Part shown: piece after piece, positions 46,144 to 54,370 of the stretch | Layout of the letters: each line of letters starts with the position of its first letter | Position numbering within the stretch: the first letter of the stretch is position 1 | Translations under genes and position numbers: made by a program | The notes under the pieces: model-generated | Told to the model about the DNA's origin: nothing | What the model saw: the letters and a program-made list of their open reading frames with translations, nothing else | Database searches by the model: none | NCBI RefSeq assembly: GCF_022548875.1 | Contig: NZ_JAKZEW010000031.1 | Location: 1 to 55,892 of the forward strand | DNA: 55,892 nucleotides | Origin: Glycomyces sp. L485 | GTDB taxonomy: Bacteria; Actinomycetota; Actinomycetes; Mycobacteriales; Micromonosporaceae | Reading direction: 5' to 3'

Positions 46144-46970
46144 GAAGCCGCCTCGACAGGCCGGCGGGCGGCCTCCTCGGCTGCCCTCTTCTCAGCGGCC
46201 TTCTTCTCGGCCTTGCGCTTCGCGTTGGCGTCGCTGGACTCGTTGTAGGAGTCGAGGGCCTCCTCGACGGTGCCGTCGGTGACGACGCGCCCGGCGTCGA
46301 GGAAGATGCCGCGCTTGCAGTAGCGCTTGAGCTCGCCGGCCGAGTGGGAGACGAACACGAGCGTGCGGCCCTCTTTGAGAAGGCCGGCGATGACGCCGTG
46401 GCACTTCTTCTTGAAGGCCTTGTCGCCGACGGCGAGCGCCTCATCGACCAGGAGGATCGGGTGCGGCAGCTGGGTGATGACACCGAAGCCGAGGCGCACC
46501 TTCATGCCCGAGGAGTAGTGCTTGACGGGCGTGTCGATGAAGTCCTCGAGCTCGGAGAAGTCGACGATCTCGTCGAACTTCGACTTGATCTCCTTGGTGG
46601 TCATGCCGTGGAGCGCGCCGACGAGGTTGACGTTCTCGCGCCCGGTGAGGTCGCCGGAGAATCCGGCCGACAGGGCGATGAGCGGGGCGACGCGGCCCTC
46701 ACGGCGCACGTAGCCCTCGTCGGGGATGAGGACGCCGGTGATCAGGCGCAGCAGCGTCGACTTCCCGGTGCCGTTCGATCCGATGATGCCGACCGAGTCG
46801 CCGGGGAAGATGTCGAAGTCGACGTGGCGCAGCGGCCAGAAGTCCTCGCTGGCGGCACCCTTCTTGTTGGCGGATCGCCGGACGAACAGGTCCTTGACTC
46901 GGCCCTTCTTCTGCTTGCCTTTGGCGAAGCGGATTCCGAGGTCGCGAGCCTGGATGATCGGCTCCTCCAT
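46140..46970 (-). CDS. ABC transporter ATP-binding protein, TagH/Wzt-like polysaccharide exporter
   Basis: The 276-residue ATPase has IIGSNGTGKSTLLRLITGV (Walker A), KHYSSGMKVRLGFGV (signature), PILLVDEALAVGD (Walker B) and VSHSAGELKRYC (H-loop). RDLGIRFAKGKQKKGRV...DFWPLRHVDFDI is the TagH-type N-terminus, and the C-terminal tail is a charged coiled coil. It would power export of teichoic acid or a related polymer. The ATG at 46970 has GGAGG nine bases upstream. No ABC-2 permease gene is next to it or elsewhere in the window. Confidence 0.88.
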   Translation of the reverse strand: MEEPIIQARDLGIRFAKGKQKKGRVKDLFVRRSANKKGAASEDFWPLRHVDFDIFPGDSVGIIGSNGTGKSTLLRLITGVLIPDEGYVRREGRVAPLIALSAGFSGDLTGRENVNLVGALHGMTTKEIKSKFDEIVDFSELEDFIDTPVKHYSSGMKVRLGFGVITQLPHPILLVDEALAVGDKAFKKKCHGVIAGLLKEGRTLVFVSHSAGELKRYCKRGIFLDAGRVVTDGTVEEALDSYNESSDANAKRKAEKKAAEKRAAEEAARRPVEAAS

Positions 46971-47075
46971 AGGGGCGGCCCTCCCAGAACAGGTGGTTGA
47001 CACGGCGCGCCAATACTACCGCTCGCCCCGCATGCGGGCACCCCGGCCGAGGACGACGGTCACGAACGCCCGATC

Positions 47076-47420
47076 TCAGCGGTTCTGTTCTTGTATGCGA
47101 GCCTTGCCGCGGGCGTGCCTGCGCTCGGCGGCCAGGCGCTCGACCTCGATGGCGGCGAGTATGCGGCGGTAGGTGACCTCGGTCCGCTCGCTCGTGGCGC
47201 GCATTTCAGCGCGGGCCTTGCGGGACTCGTTCCACACCAGGGCCAGGGCGCCTATCGTGACCAGGCTCATCAGCAGTGACAGCGACGACACCAGGCGGGC
47301 GTCGCCGAAGTACGCGACGGCGACGAGCGCCGCTGCGGCGAGCATGCCGAGGACGGCGGCGAGGCGCCGCGGAGCCGGGCGGCCCAGGCGGTTGTAGAGG
47401 GCCTTGAGTATCGATTTCAA
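47076..47420 (-). CDS. Small membrane protein with C-terminal charged helix
   Basis: The 114-residue frame starts at a TTG (47420) with AAGG upstream. It has two hydrophobic segments (LAAVLGMLAAAALVAVAYFG and LSLLMSLVTIGALALVW) followed by an Arg/Glu-rich helix to the end. It begins 11 bp after the 813-aa glycosyltransferase stop, so it is probably coupled to it. I do not recognise a family. It may scaffold or anchor the polymer machinery. Confidence 0.55.
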   Translation of the reverse strand: MKSILKALYNRLGRPAPRRLAAVLGMLAAAALVAVAYFGDARLVSSLSLLMSLVTIGALALVWNESRKARAEMRATSERTEVTYRRILAAIEVERLAAERRHARGKARIQEQNR

Positions 47421-47431
47421 TGGAGGAACCT

Positions 47432-49873
47432 TCAGGAAAGCAGGTCGGTGACGAGTTTGCGGTAGGAGTCGTGGCTGAAGCGCTCGCGCACGCGCTGCTG
47501 GGCGAGGGCGCTGCGCGCCAGGAAGCGCTCTGGGTCGCCGTAGTGGGCGTCGACGAGGTCGGCGACTTCGGCGGGTTCGCAGTACAGCGCGGCGTCGCCG
47601 AACGTCGGTTCGAATCGGGGAGGCAGGAGGACGACGCAGCCGGCGGCGAGCGCTTCGAGGACGGCGCGTCCGAAGGCCTCGTACTGCCTCGGGTGGGGGA
47701 AGTAGATCCAGAAGTCGAGCTGGAAGAGGAAGGAGTCGACGTCGGTCTCGTTGAAGCCGTAGCAGGTCCACTCTGCGGGCACGTCCCCTGTGAGGCGCCG
47801 GATGGTCTTGACCCCGCCCATGACGCGGACGTCCCAGCGGCCGTCGCCGGGGTAGACCTTGTAGACGTCCTCGGGGACCGGCCATTTGGACCAGTCGTCG
47901 CGGGAGTGGCGGCCGACGACCGGCAGCACCGAGCGGAAGCCGCTGCGGGCCGGGGCGAGAGCATCGGCGTCCAGGATTCCGGGCATGTCGAAGTCGGCGA
48001 GGCGCCCGGCGGTGAGGTCGCCGAGGGCCTCGCGCACCTGCGGCCCCTGGGGCACCCACAGCGGCGCGACGCCGAACAACTCGGTGGCGTTGGCGTGGCA
48101 GGCGTCGGGGATGTAGCGGATGTCGGAGCCGTCGCGCTCGGTCGGGGCCTGGTTCGCGAGGACGATCATCCGCTCCGGGCGCACGTTCGAGCGCTCGCTG
48201 GAGCGGAACTGGAGGATCGGCGGGTAGCGCAGGACGAGCAGGTCGCATTCGACCTCGTCGGTCGGCAGGACCTGGTCGACGGTGCCGTCGTTGACCATCT
48301 GCTGTATCGCGTCGCACAGGGGACGGTCCTCGGTGGTCATGTGCCGCCACGATTCGAGGTGCATGACCGCTACGCGGCGGCCCTCGGATCGGAGGGCCCT
48401 GATCTCCTCCATCGTGGACTTCTGAGGCCCGCCGAACGGCCGCCAGTCGAGGACGAATACGACGTCGAAGTGGCGTTTGCGCTGGTCGCGAGCGGCGACG
48501 GCAGTGTGGTACGGAGCCCAGAACGGCCGCTCCCGGGTTCCTCTCGACAGGTACGGATCGGCTTTTCCATCCTCGATCTCGCGGTGCCAAAGGGGGTAGG
48601 CGGACTGGTAGGCACGCCGGGACGGGTGCTTCCAACCGGGCCCGAACTCGTCGCGGGAGAGCGAGCCGGGCGCCTGGCGCATGAGCGTGTCCCATGTTCC
48701 CTGGAGGCGCAGCACCGCCGGCTTGCCGAAGGCGGCGGCGACGCGGTTGAGGAATTCGGTGTCGGCGCCCTTGCGAACCTCGTCGTAGTAGCCGATCCGG
48801 TCGATCACGCCGCGGCGGAACATCATCGAGGCGGTGGAGGCGGTGGTGAGGACGCGCCCGGGGCGGGTGACGGTGAGGTCCTCGCCGAACAGGAACGCCT
48901 CGGAGTAGGTCAGCTGGAGCTCGGGGTCGGCCAGCAGCGGCGCGATGGAGTTCGCGAGGCGGTCCGGGGCGGCCCAGTCGTCGGAGTCGAGGCCGGTGAG
49001 GAAGTCGCCGGTGGCGGTGTCGAAGGCGGCGTTCCGGGCGGCGAAGGTGCCTCCGTTGGTCTCCGTCCTGACCACGCGGACCCGGTCGTCGAGGGCGGCG
49101 ACCTCGTCGAGGACCGCGTCGTACTCCTCGCCGGAGGCGTCGTCGACGACGAGGACCTCCAGGTTGGACCAGGTGCCGTTCAGCAGGGACTCGACGGCGG
49201 TGCGCAGGGCCCGGTCGGGCCGGTAGGCGGTCATGACCACCGAGATCTTGGGGCCCCGGACGATGGCCGGGCCCGCGTCGGCGCGGAGCCGATCGAACCA
49301 GGGCAGGCTCGTGTCGGGGTCGAGCCGCAACTCCCGGTGGCGGCACAGCCGCCCGAGGCGCTTGATCCAGGCACGCTCGTCGCCACCGCGGTCGGGGTGG
49401 GCCAGGTCGGCCTGGAGGCCGCCGAATTCGAGCGCGGGCATGTGCCGGTAGCGACGCAGCAGCGCGCGCACCCGGTCGGCCTCGCCGAGCGACCAGGCGA
49501 GCTGGGCGTGCACGGCCTGGTGGCGGGGTTCGACGCGCTTCGGTCCGCCGAGCTTCAGCGCCAGCTCGTAGAGGGCGAGCGCGTCGCGGCGGTCGTCCTC
49601 GCCTCCGAATTGGAGGCCGACGACGCGGGCGAGTTCACATAGCGCCGCAGGGTCGATGTCGGTGCCGCGCGAGTCACCCGAACGGGCGGTTTCGAGCAGC
49701 CGCGGGAACGTCAGGGTCCGGCAGGCCGCTCGGGCGAGCAGGTACCGGGCGCCGGGCGAGCGGGTCCTCAAAGCGGTGACGCCCATCGTGCCGGGCCGGC
49801 GCCTCGCCGCCCGCTCCAGATGGTCGTCGGTCAACCGAGGCGGGTAGAGCCCGGTCGCATCCTCAACGTTCAT
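47432..49873 (-). CDS. Two-domain glycosyltransferase: GT2 fused to GT-B
   Basis: The 813-residue protein has an alpha-helical N-terminal part (1-200). A GT2 domain follows with ISVVMTAYRPDRALRTAV, LVVDDASGEEYD, NGGTFAARNAAFD and the DSDD metal site at residues 296-299. From about 468 a GT-B domain begins (VVFVLDWRPFGGPQKSTM); it includes PHPRQYEAFGRAVLEALAAG (donor block) and ends in RERFSHDSYRKLVTDLL. The ATG at 49873 is chosen by homology of what follows; the spacing to GGAG is long. It likely adds two successive residues. Confidence 0.82.
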   Translation of the reverse strand: MNVEDATGLYPPRLTDDHLERAARRRPGTMGVTALRTRSPGARYLLARAACRTLTFPRLLETARSGDSRGTDIDPAALCELARVVGLQFGGEDDRRDALALYELALKLGGPKRVEPRHQAVHAQLAWSLGEADRVRALLRRYRHMPALEFGGLQADLAHPDRGGDERAWIKRLGRLCRHRELRLDPDTSLPWFDRLRADAGPAIVRGPKISVVMTAYRPDRALRTAVESLLNGTWSNLEVLVVDDASGEEYDAVLDEVAALDDRVRVVRTETNGGTFAARNAAFDTATGDFLTGLDSDDWAAPDRLANSIAPLLADPELQLTYSEAFLFGEDLTVTRPGRVLTTASTASMMFRRGVIDRIGYYDEVRKGADTEFLNRVAAAFGKPAVLRLQGTWDTLMRQAPGSLSRDEFGPGWKHPSRRAYQSAYPLWHREIEDGKADPYLSRGTRERPFWAPYHTAVAARDQRKRHFDVVFVLDWRPFGGPQKSTMEEIRALRSEGRRVAVMHLESWRHMTTEDRPLCDAIQQMVNDGTVDQVLPTDEVECDLLVLRYPPILQFRSSERSNVRPERMIVLANQAPTERDGSDIRYIPDACHANATELFGVAPLWVPQGPQVREALGDLTAGRLADFDMPGILDADALAPARSGFRSVLPVVGRHSRDDWSKWPVPEDVYKVYPGDGRWDVRVMGGVKTIRRLTGDVPAEWTCYGFNETDVDSFLFQLDFWIYFPHPRQYEAFGRAVLEALAAGCVVLLPPRFEPTFGDAALYCEPAEVADLVDAHYGDPERFLARSALAQQRVRERFSHDSYRKLVTDLLS

Positions 49874-50034
49874 GGATTTCGTCGTCTCCTGGTCCGAGTC
49901 CGCCCGATCGTCGCGTCCCAATTCGCAAGAAGCATGAATACAATTCAAACAATTACCTTCACCTGCGTAAACAAATATTAAACAGGCAAGCCGGTCTATG
50001 CCTTGGGGAGAGAGCGGGATATCGTGAGCACGAA
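49874..50034. promoter_or_regulatory. AT-rich divergent promoter region between two glycosyltransferase genes
   Basis: The segment 49920-49985 is markedly AT-rich (CAATTCAAACAATTACC and ACAAATATTAAAC) compared with its neighbours. It must carry promoters for both directions. No box can be assigned firmly. Confidence 0.4.
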
Positions 50035-51534
50035 ATGAACGACTCACCGAAACGCCCACGCATCGTCCGCAATGACTATAGGGCTCTGCATCCACCGACC
50101 GCTACAGACTGGCAGCCGAGTCTGGCGGTGACCGTGGTCATTCCAGCTTACGGGAATCAGGAGAAACTCGACCTGACTCTCGCCGCCCTTGCCGCCCAAA
50201 CGTACCCGACCGAACTCATGGAAGTCGTCGTCGTAGACGACAGCTCCAGTCCGGCCCTGCGCCTGCCAGAATTGCGACCCGAGCACACTCGCCTGGTCGT
50301 CACCACACAGGAGTCCTGGGGTTCGGCCCACGCCGTCAACACCGGCGTCGACCACGCCGAAGGCCAGGTCATCCTGCGCCTCGACTCGGACATGGTCGCG
50401 TGGCGGGACCACGTCGAGGCGCAGATGCGCTGGCACCACGCCGCCGACTACCTCGCCGTCCTCGGCCACAAGCGCTTCGTCGAGTGGCAGGACGGCGCTC
50501 GCACCCCGGAACAGGTCTACGAGAAGATCGTCTGCGGTGAGGGCCACTCGCTGTACGAGATCGAGTCCTCCAGGCCGCACTGGATCGAGACGGTCATCGA
50601 CGACACCGACGGCCTCACCGTCCACAACCCCGGCATCTACCGGGTGTTCATCGGCGCGACCGGCTCGCTCCACCGCGACCTGTTCAAGACCGTCGGCGGA
50701 CTCTCCACCGACCTGCGCCTCGGCAGCGACTCGGAGTTCGCCTACCGCCTCGCCCAAGCCGGCGCCGTCTTCGTGCCCGAGCAGACCTCCTCCTCCTGGC
50801 ACCTCGGCATCCCGCAGATGCAGCAGAAGGAGGCCGAGGGCCGAGCGCAGCGGCTCCCCTACATCGCCCAGCGCGTCCCGCTGCACGGCATGCGCCGCAC
50901 CGCCCCGCTCCGCGCCTGGCGCGTCCCGCACGTCGACATCGTCATCGACGTCGGCGACCACACCGTCGCCGATGTGGACGCCGCGCTCGCCCCGGTCCTG
51001 GCCGGCACCGACTCGGACGTGCGGATCACCCTCGTCACCGGCCAGGCCCCACCCCGGCACGACCGCGAGGCCATCCTCTCCGGCGAGGGCGCCCAACTGC
51101 GCCTCATAGAAGAGATGTACGACACCGAATCACGCGTGCGCATCACCACGGACGAACCCGAGGCCGACCCCGCCGTCCCCTTCCGGCTCGTCCTGCCCAA
51201 ACCGGTCCCGCTGCGGCCCGGAAGCATCACGGGGATCCTCGCCACCGCCGGTCGAGAGGACGCCGGACTCGTCCTCGCCGAACTGCCGGGCTCGGCCCCG
51301 GCCCGCTTCGAGCGCACCGCCGCCTTCTCGCGCGCCCGCCACATCGCCCCCGGCGAGGACCTCGACCGGGTCGTCGCCGGCATCTGGGGCGCTGTCACCC
51401 ACAAGGGATTGGCCGCGCCCGAGCCCGGCAACACCGCCTTCACGCCGAACCGGGCAGGCGCGGCCCGCCGCCTCGCCCGCCGGTTCCTGAACGCCCGCCA
51501 GCGCGCTCGCCTGCGCAGCCTGCTGCGGCGATAG
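50035..51534 (+). CDS. GT2 glycosyltransferase with long C-terminal domain (first of tandem pair)
   Basis: The 499-residue protein has a GT2 domain in its first half: VTVVIPAYGNQEKLDLTLAAL, EVVVVDDSSSP, WGSAHAVNTGVDHAEG and ILRLDSDM with the DxD Asp117/Asp119. MRWHHAADYLAVLGHKRFV follows and then GSDSEFAYRLAQAGAVFVPE. The remaining ~220 residues are a domain I do not recognise, with a basic end (RRFLNARQRARLRSLLRR). It shares all landmarks with the gene that follows 21 bp later. Confidence 0.85.
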   Translation: MNDSPKRPRIVRNDYRALHPPTATDWQPSLAVTVVIPAYGNQEKLDLTLAALAAQTYPTELMEVVVVDDSSSPALRLPELRPEHTRLVVTTQESWGSAHAVNTGVDHAEGQVILRLDSDMVAWRDHVEAQMRWHHAADYLAVLGHKRFVEWQDGARTPEQVYEKIVCGEGHSLYEIESSRPHWIETVIDDTDGLTVHNPGIYRVFIGATGSLHRDLFKTVGGLSTDLRLGSDSEFAYRLAQAGAVFVPEQTSSSWHLGIPQMQQKEAEGRAQRLPYIAQRVPLHGMRRTAPLRAWRVPHVDIVIDVGDHTVADVDAALAPVLAGTDSDVRITLVTGQAPPRHDREAILSGEGAQLRLIEEMYDTESRVRITTDEPEADPAVPFRLVLPKPVPLRPGSITGILATAGREDAGLVLAELPGSAPARFERTAAFSRARHIAPGEDLDRVVAGIWGAVTHKGLAAPEPGNTAFTPNRAGAARRLARRFLNARQRARLRSLLRR

Positions 51535-51555
51535 CGACAGTCAGAGGAGACCGAG

Positions 51556-53004
51556 ATGGCAAGCAGCCCGAGCATTCGCCGCAACGACTACGGCCCGCTG
51601 CGACGGCCGGTCGGGGAGTGGACGCCGAGCCTGAGCGCCAGTGTCGTCATCCCCGCGCACGGCCAGCAGGAGAAGCTGGACGTGGTGCTGGCGGCGCTCG
51701 CCGCGCAGACCTATCCCGAGGAGCTGCTGGAGGTCGTCGTCGTCGACGACTGCTCCGACCCGGCGCTCCGGCTGCCGGACCTGTGCCCGAAGCACGCGAA
51801 GATCGTGCGGCCGCTTCCCGGCGGCTGGGCGTCGGCGCACGCGACGAACTCCGGTGTGGAGCGCAGCGACGGCGACGTGATCCTGCGCCTCGACTCGGAC
51901 ATGCTGGCCTTCGCCGACCACGTCGAGTCGCAGATGCGCTGGCACCACGCCGCCGACTACCTGACCGTGCTGGGGCACAAGCGCTTCGTCGACTACCAGG
52001 CCGGGGACCTCGACCCGCGCGAGGTCTACGAGCGGGTCGGCGCGGGAGGCGCGGCGGAGCTGTTCGACCTCGACTCCTCGGAGCCGCAGTGGATCGAGGC
52101 GATCATCGACCGCACCGACGGGCTGAAGGACGCCGACCACCGGGCCTTCAGGGTGCTGGTCGGCGCCTCGTTCTCGGTGCCTCGGGGCCTGTACAAGGCG
52201 TCCGGCGGGATGGACGCGGACGTGATACTCGGTTCGGACACGATCTTCGGGTACCGGCTGCACCAGGCCGGGGCGGTGTTCGTGCCGGATGTCGACTCGT
52301 CGTCGTGGCACCTGGGGCCGCGCCAGATCAGTGCGCGCGGTGACCTCGCCAAGCGGTACCGCAGGCCGCACATCGCGAACCGGGTGCCGGAGTTGGACAC
52401 GAAGCGGCCGAGGGCGAGGCGGTCGTGGGTCACGCCGCTGGCCGAGGTGGTCGTGGGGGCCGGGCCCGGGACGGAGTCCTGTGTCGACAAGGTCCTCGCC
52501 GGTTCGGTCCCGGACGTGCGGGTGACGCTGCTGGGCGAGTGGCCGAAGCCGCTGCCGGAGCGCCATGCGCCGCTGGACGACCCGGATCTGGACGCGCGAC
52601 TGCAGGTCGAGTCGTTCCGTGGCGAGCCGAGGGTGCGGACGGCTTCGGAGGTCGAGGACGACCCGACGGTGCCGTACCGGATCTGGCTGCCCGAGGGCGC
52701 GAAGCCGCACCGCGACGCGGTCGCCTCGCTCATCGGGTACGCGAACGAGCACCGCCTCGGCCTGCTCGAAGTGGTGCTTCCCGAGGGCGTCGCGCGCTTG
52801 GAGCGCACGGCGGCGGCGGCGAGGGCCGCGCATCTCGGATCGGACATCGCCGAGGTGTGGGGAGCCGAGCGTGTCACCGAGGGCGCGCTGGTGGACGCGC
52901 TGCTCGGAGTGAAGCGGTCAGGAGTTGGAGATGTGGGCCGAGCTCCCGACGGACTGGGCCGGCGGTCGCGTCGAATCCTGCGACGGGTCCTCGGCCGGCG
53001 CTGA
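51556..53004 (+). CDS. GT2 glycosyltransferase with long C-terminal domain (second of tandem pair)
   Basis: The 482-residue paralogue of the preceding gene has SVVIPAHGQQEKLDVVLAAL, EVVVVDDCSDPALRLPDL, WASAHATNSGVERSDGDVI, LRLDSDM and MRWHHAADYLTVLGHKRFV. The ATG has AGGAG upstream and follows the first gene's stop by 21 bp. The C-terminal 87 bp overlap the end of the convergent GT2 gene on the other strand. The basic C-terminus resembles its twin, so both ends look genuine. Confidence 0.85.
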   Translation: MASSPSIRRNDYGPLRRPVGEWTPSLSASVVIPAHGQQEKLDVVLAALAAQTYPEELLEVVVVDDCSDPALRLPDLCPKHAKIVRPLPGGWASAHATNSGVERSDGDVILRLDSDMLAFADHVESQMRWHHAADYLTVLGHKRFVDYQAGDLDPREVYERVGAGGAAELFDLDSSEPQWIEAIIDRTDGLKDADHRAFRVLVGASFSVPRGLYKASGGMDADVILGSDTIFGYRLHQAGAVFVPDVDSSSWHLGPRQISARGDLAKRYRRPHIANRVPELDTKRPRARRSWVTPLAEVVVGAGPGTESCVDKVLAGSVPDVRVTLLGEWPKPLPERHAPLDDPDLDARLQVESFRGEPRVRTASEVEDDPTVPYRIWLPEGAKPHRDAVASLIGYANEHRLGLLEVVLPEGVARLERTAAAARAAHLGSDIAEVWGAERVTEGALVDALLGVKRSGVGDVGRAPDGLGRRSRRILRRVLGRR

Positions 53005-54027
53005 CGGGTCGCTTCGCTTGAGCTTGCGCTTCGCTGACTGCGATAGGCGCCAGGCCTTGCGCAGCGCCTCGTATCCGAGGTAGGCGCGGGCGGCGAGCAG
53101 CCGCTGCTTGAGGCCGTCGGCGCCCCTGGCGGGGCGCCATGCGTCCGGGCCTGGGTGGTAGCGGCGGTACAGATCGGAGGTGCGGCGGAAGAACTCGCGG
53201 CGCTTCTTGGGGTCGACGCGCTCGGTGTTGCCGATGACGAGCAGCAGGTGCCACACCATGTGGTTGAACAGGGCGACGCGGACGCCGGGGTCCTCTACGG
53301 ACTCGAAGTCGTCCCAGACTCGCTGCCATTGGGTGAACACGTCGAAGTGGCGGTCGTCGCGGGTGCGGGTGATCGAGGAGCCGGCCCGCTGGATCCACTG
53401 GTAGCAGCATTCGGTGACGAGGGCCATGCGCTTCGCGCGGCGGAACAGCCCGTAGGTCCAGGGGATGTCGGTGTACCAGCCGGAGGGGAAGTCGAGGTCG
53501 ATCGAGGTGAGGAACTCGCGGCGGGAGACCTTCGTCCACGGCGTGTGCGTGTAGTCGATGATCCGGGGCCATTCCTCCAGTGTGAATCCGGCCGGGTCGA
53601 CGGGGCTGCGTCCCGCGAGGTCGGCGAGTTCGCCGGCTTCGACGGCGCCGGTGTCGCGCACCTTCTCGTGCTGGACGAGCACGACGTCGGGTTTTTCTCC
53701 GTCGGCGGTGACTGCGGCGATGACGCGATCGACCGCACCGGGTTTGAGCTCGTCGTCGGCGTCGACGAACCACACGTAGTCGCCTGTGGCGTGTGTGAGT
53801 CCGTGGTTGCGGGCGGGGCCAGAACCGGCGTTCTCGGGTGTGGACACGACGCGGATGCGCGGATCGCCTTCGGCGTAGCGATCCGCTATGGCGCGCGAGG
53901 CATCGGGCGAGCAGTCGTCTGAGATGACGACTTCGAGCTGGTCTCCTCCGCCGACGATGGTGTCGAGGCATCCCGCGAGGTATTCCTCGGCCTGATAGAC
54001 GGGGATGACAATGCTCAATGAGGGCAT
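52918..54027 (-). CDS. GT2 glycosyltransferase
   Basis: The 369-residue protein has SIVIPVYQAEEYLAGCLDTI, EVVISDDCSPD, PENAGSGPARNHGLTHATG and YVWFVDADDELK, the GT2 fold with a DADD metal site. The C-terminal third is basic and then disordered (SQDSTRPPAQSVGSSAHISN). Its ATG is 343 bp from the divergent WbpA-like gene, across the 11-nt direct repeats. Its 3' end overlaps the convergent GT2 gene by 87 bp. Confidence 0.85.
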   Translation of the reverse strand: MPSLSIVIPVYQAEEYLAGCLDTIVGGGDQLEVVISDDCSPDASRAIADRYAEGDPRIRVVSTPENAGSGPARNHGLTHATGDYVWFVDADDELKPGAVDRVIAAVTADGEKPDVVLVQHEKVRDTGAVEAGELADLAGRSPVDPAGFTLEEWPRIIDYTHTPWTKVSRREFLTSIDLDFPSGWYTDIPWTYGLFRRAKRMALVTECCYQWIQRAGSSITRTRDDRHFDVFTQWQRVWDDFESVEDPGVRVALFNHMVWHLLLVIGNTERVDPKKRREFFRRTSDLYRRYHPGPDAWRPARGADGLKQRLLAARAYLGYEALRKAWRLSQSAKRKLKRSDPSAPAEDPSQDSTRPPAQSVGSSAHISNS

Positions 54028-54176
54028 GAATAGATTCTAACCCTGCGGTGACCGTCTCAGTGCACCCCGAATACGCGCGAAATCACAGTCCTGCAAACGC
54101 GTTCTGGCATGTGAACGGCAGATTCTGGGATGCGATTCATGGGATTGGCGCGACACGCCGATCAAATCGGACGACG

Positions 54177-54205
54177 GGTGAACTCTTGTGGAGCGTCCGG
54201 TGAAC
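54177..54205 (-). promoter_or_regulatory. PHO-box-like direct repeats, three 11-nt units
   Basis: On the minus strand, GTTCACC (54199-54205), GCTCCAC (54188-54194) and GTTCACC (54177-54183) start exactly 11 nt apart. Two are perfect matches to the 7-nt core of streptomycete PHO boxes and the middle one is degenerate. OmpR-type regulators such as PhoP bind such 11-nt repeats. Confidence 0.55.
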
Positions 54206-54248
54206 AATCCATTCGGTCGACTATTGCCTTGCCTACACATGTACCAAA

Positions 54249-54266
54249 CGTGAACCATTCGCGAAC
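54249..54266 (-). promoter_or_regulatory. Second pair of PHO-box-like units
   Basis: On the minus strand GTTCGCG (54260-54266) is followed 11 nt later by GTTCACG (54249-54255). This is the same spacing as the triplet 44 bp away. A single GTTCACA also lies at 54110-54116. Confidence 0.4.
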
Positions 54267-54370
54267 AACCATTTACGTTCGCCCTGGTCAGATAATCAAG
54301 TTTCGTTGTTGCTAATCTCTGAATCAGGACCTTCGACCGCACCCCGCACAGATTCGCAAAGGATTCTACT

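Larger units (their letters stand above)
54028..54370. promoter_or_regulatory. Divergent regulatory region between GT2 and WbpA-like genes
   Basis: The 343-bp gap is AT-richer than average and holds repeated GTGAAC/GTTCAC elements, listed separately. I see no convincing gene in it; short open frames here look like chance. Confidence 0.55.

Noticed and set aside
47027-47038. Perfect palindrome CCCGCATGCGGG as a terminator
   Set aside because: It leaves almost no loop and has no T-run. It could be a protein site, but nothing supports that.
47421-49346. Long open frame upstream of the 114-aa membrane protein
   Set aside because: It is the shadow of the 813-aa glycosyltransferase in another frame; only the part after its stop is taken as a gene.
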